64,000 nucleotides of DNA, from the NCBI RefSeq assembly GCF_027923905.1, contig NZ_AP026966.1:1675001-1739000 (forward strand), read 5' to 3'. Source of the stretch: Massilia varians. Its GTDB lineage: Bacteria; Pseudomonadota; Gammaproteobacteria; Burkholderiales; Burkholderiaceae_D. Shown piece after piece: positions 63,930 to 64,000 of this stretch. Position numbers and translations under genes: made by a program. The notes beneath the pieces were generated by a model. The model saw only the letters and a program-made list of their open reading frames with translations, ran no database searches and was not told the DNA's origin. The number at the start of each line of letters is the position of its first letter. Positions within the stretch are counted from its first letter, which is position 1.

Positions 63930-63996
63930 CTTGGCTTCTGGTCGCCATAGCGCGTTCATGGAGGTCCGCAAACCCCTCTCGACAAAGGAGATTCAG

Positions 63997-64000
63997 ATGA
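63997..64000 (+). CDS. start of a further gene, cut by the window edge
   Basis: AAAGGAGATTCAG directly precedes an ATG at 63997, an excellent ribosome site and start spacing. Only the start codon and one base are present, so nothing can be said of the product. Confidence 0.4.

Overview
The window is high-GC DNA from a betaproteobacterium, most likely Oxalobacteraceae (Massilia/Telluria-like). This is inferred from the rpsP-rimM-trmD-rplS order, the acyl-CoA dehydrogenase next to etfA, the DUF3579 and CobD/CbiB-like genes and the protein sequence style. No rRNA, tRNA or CRISPR array was found. Most of the window is chromosomal backbone.

Layout. 0-5.4 kb: 3' end of etfA, an acyl-CoA dehydrogenase, a proline-rich lipoprotein, an Asp/His/Lys-rich protein, a TM2 protein and a stand-alone ATPase. 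5.4-13.4 kb: rpsP-rimM-trmD-rplS, a Nudix CoA pyrophosphatase, a CbiB-like protein, DUF3579, a CBS protein and an M16 peptidase. 13.4-17.6 kb: SDR, GntR regulator, FMN oxidoreductase and an exported repeat protein. 17.7-23.5 kb: an IS481 element, then a GlcNAc/murein-recycling operon on the minus strand (nagK-nagA-SIS deaminase-nagZ). 23.7-31.1 kb: a frameshifted GIN-domain protein, gspA/gspB-like type II secretion genes, mobB, a YjfB protein, and a bufferin-type pair (DUF2282 precursor plus a fused MNIO-DUF2063 enzyme).

31.1-43.6 kb: S4 protein, fumC, FimV-like protein, a candidate structured RNA, a frameshifted HDOD gene, an orphan fliT, an overlapping M1-M13 peptidase pair, a methyltransferase, and an AI-2E family transporter between two csbD genes. 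43.7-46.8 kb: a probable group IIC intron inserted just after the second csbD terminator and itself broken by an IS256-family element. 46.8-57.8 kb: S9 peptidase, MATE pump, an isolated tssF-tssG pair, a DJ-1/PfpI protein, cbpA-cbpM and a large secreted protein.

57.9-64.0 kb looks like the left part of an integrated island. It starts with a terminator and a short sequence resembling the 3' end of a tRNA or tmRNA, then carries a TOTE-type primase-helicase, a DUF6155-like gene, a RhuM fragment, a GmrSD (DUF262/DUF1524) remnant, a 5'-truncated unknown gene and a small unknown gene behind four GTTACCA repeats.

A recurring feature is long palindromic intergenic repeats of several families, at about 6.4, 18.9, 35.6, 42.1 and 53.6 kb. 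Several begin at, or supply, the stop codon of the neighbouring gene. Two of them (6.4 and 53.6 kb) share a homologous core but have unrelated outer arms.
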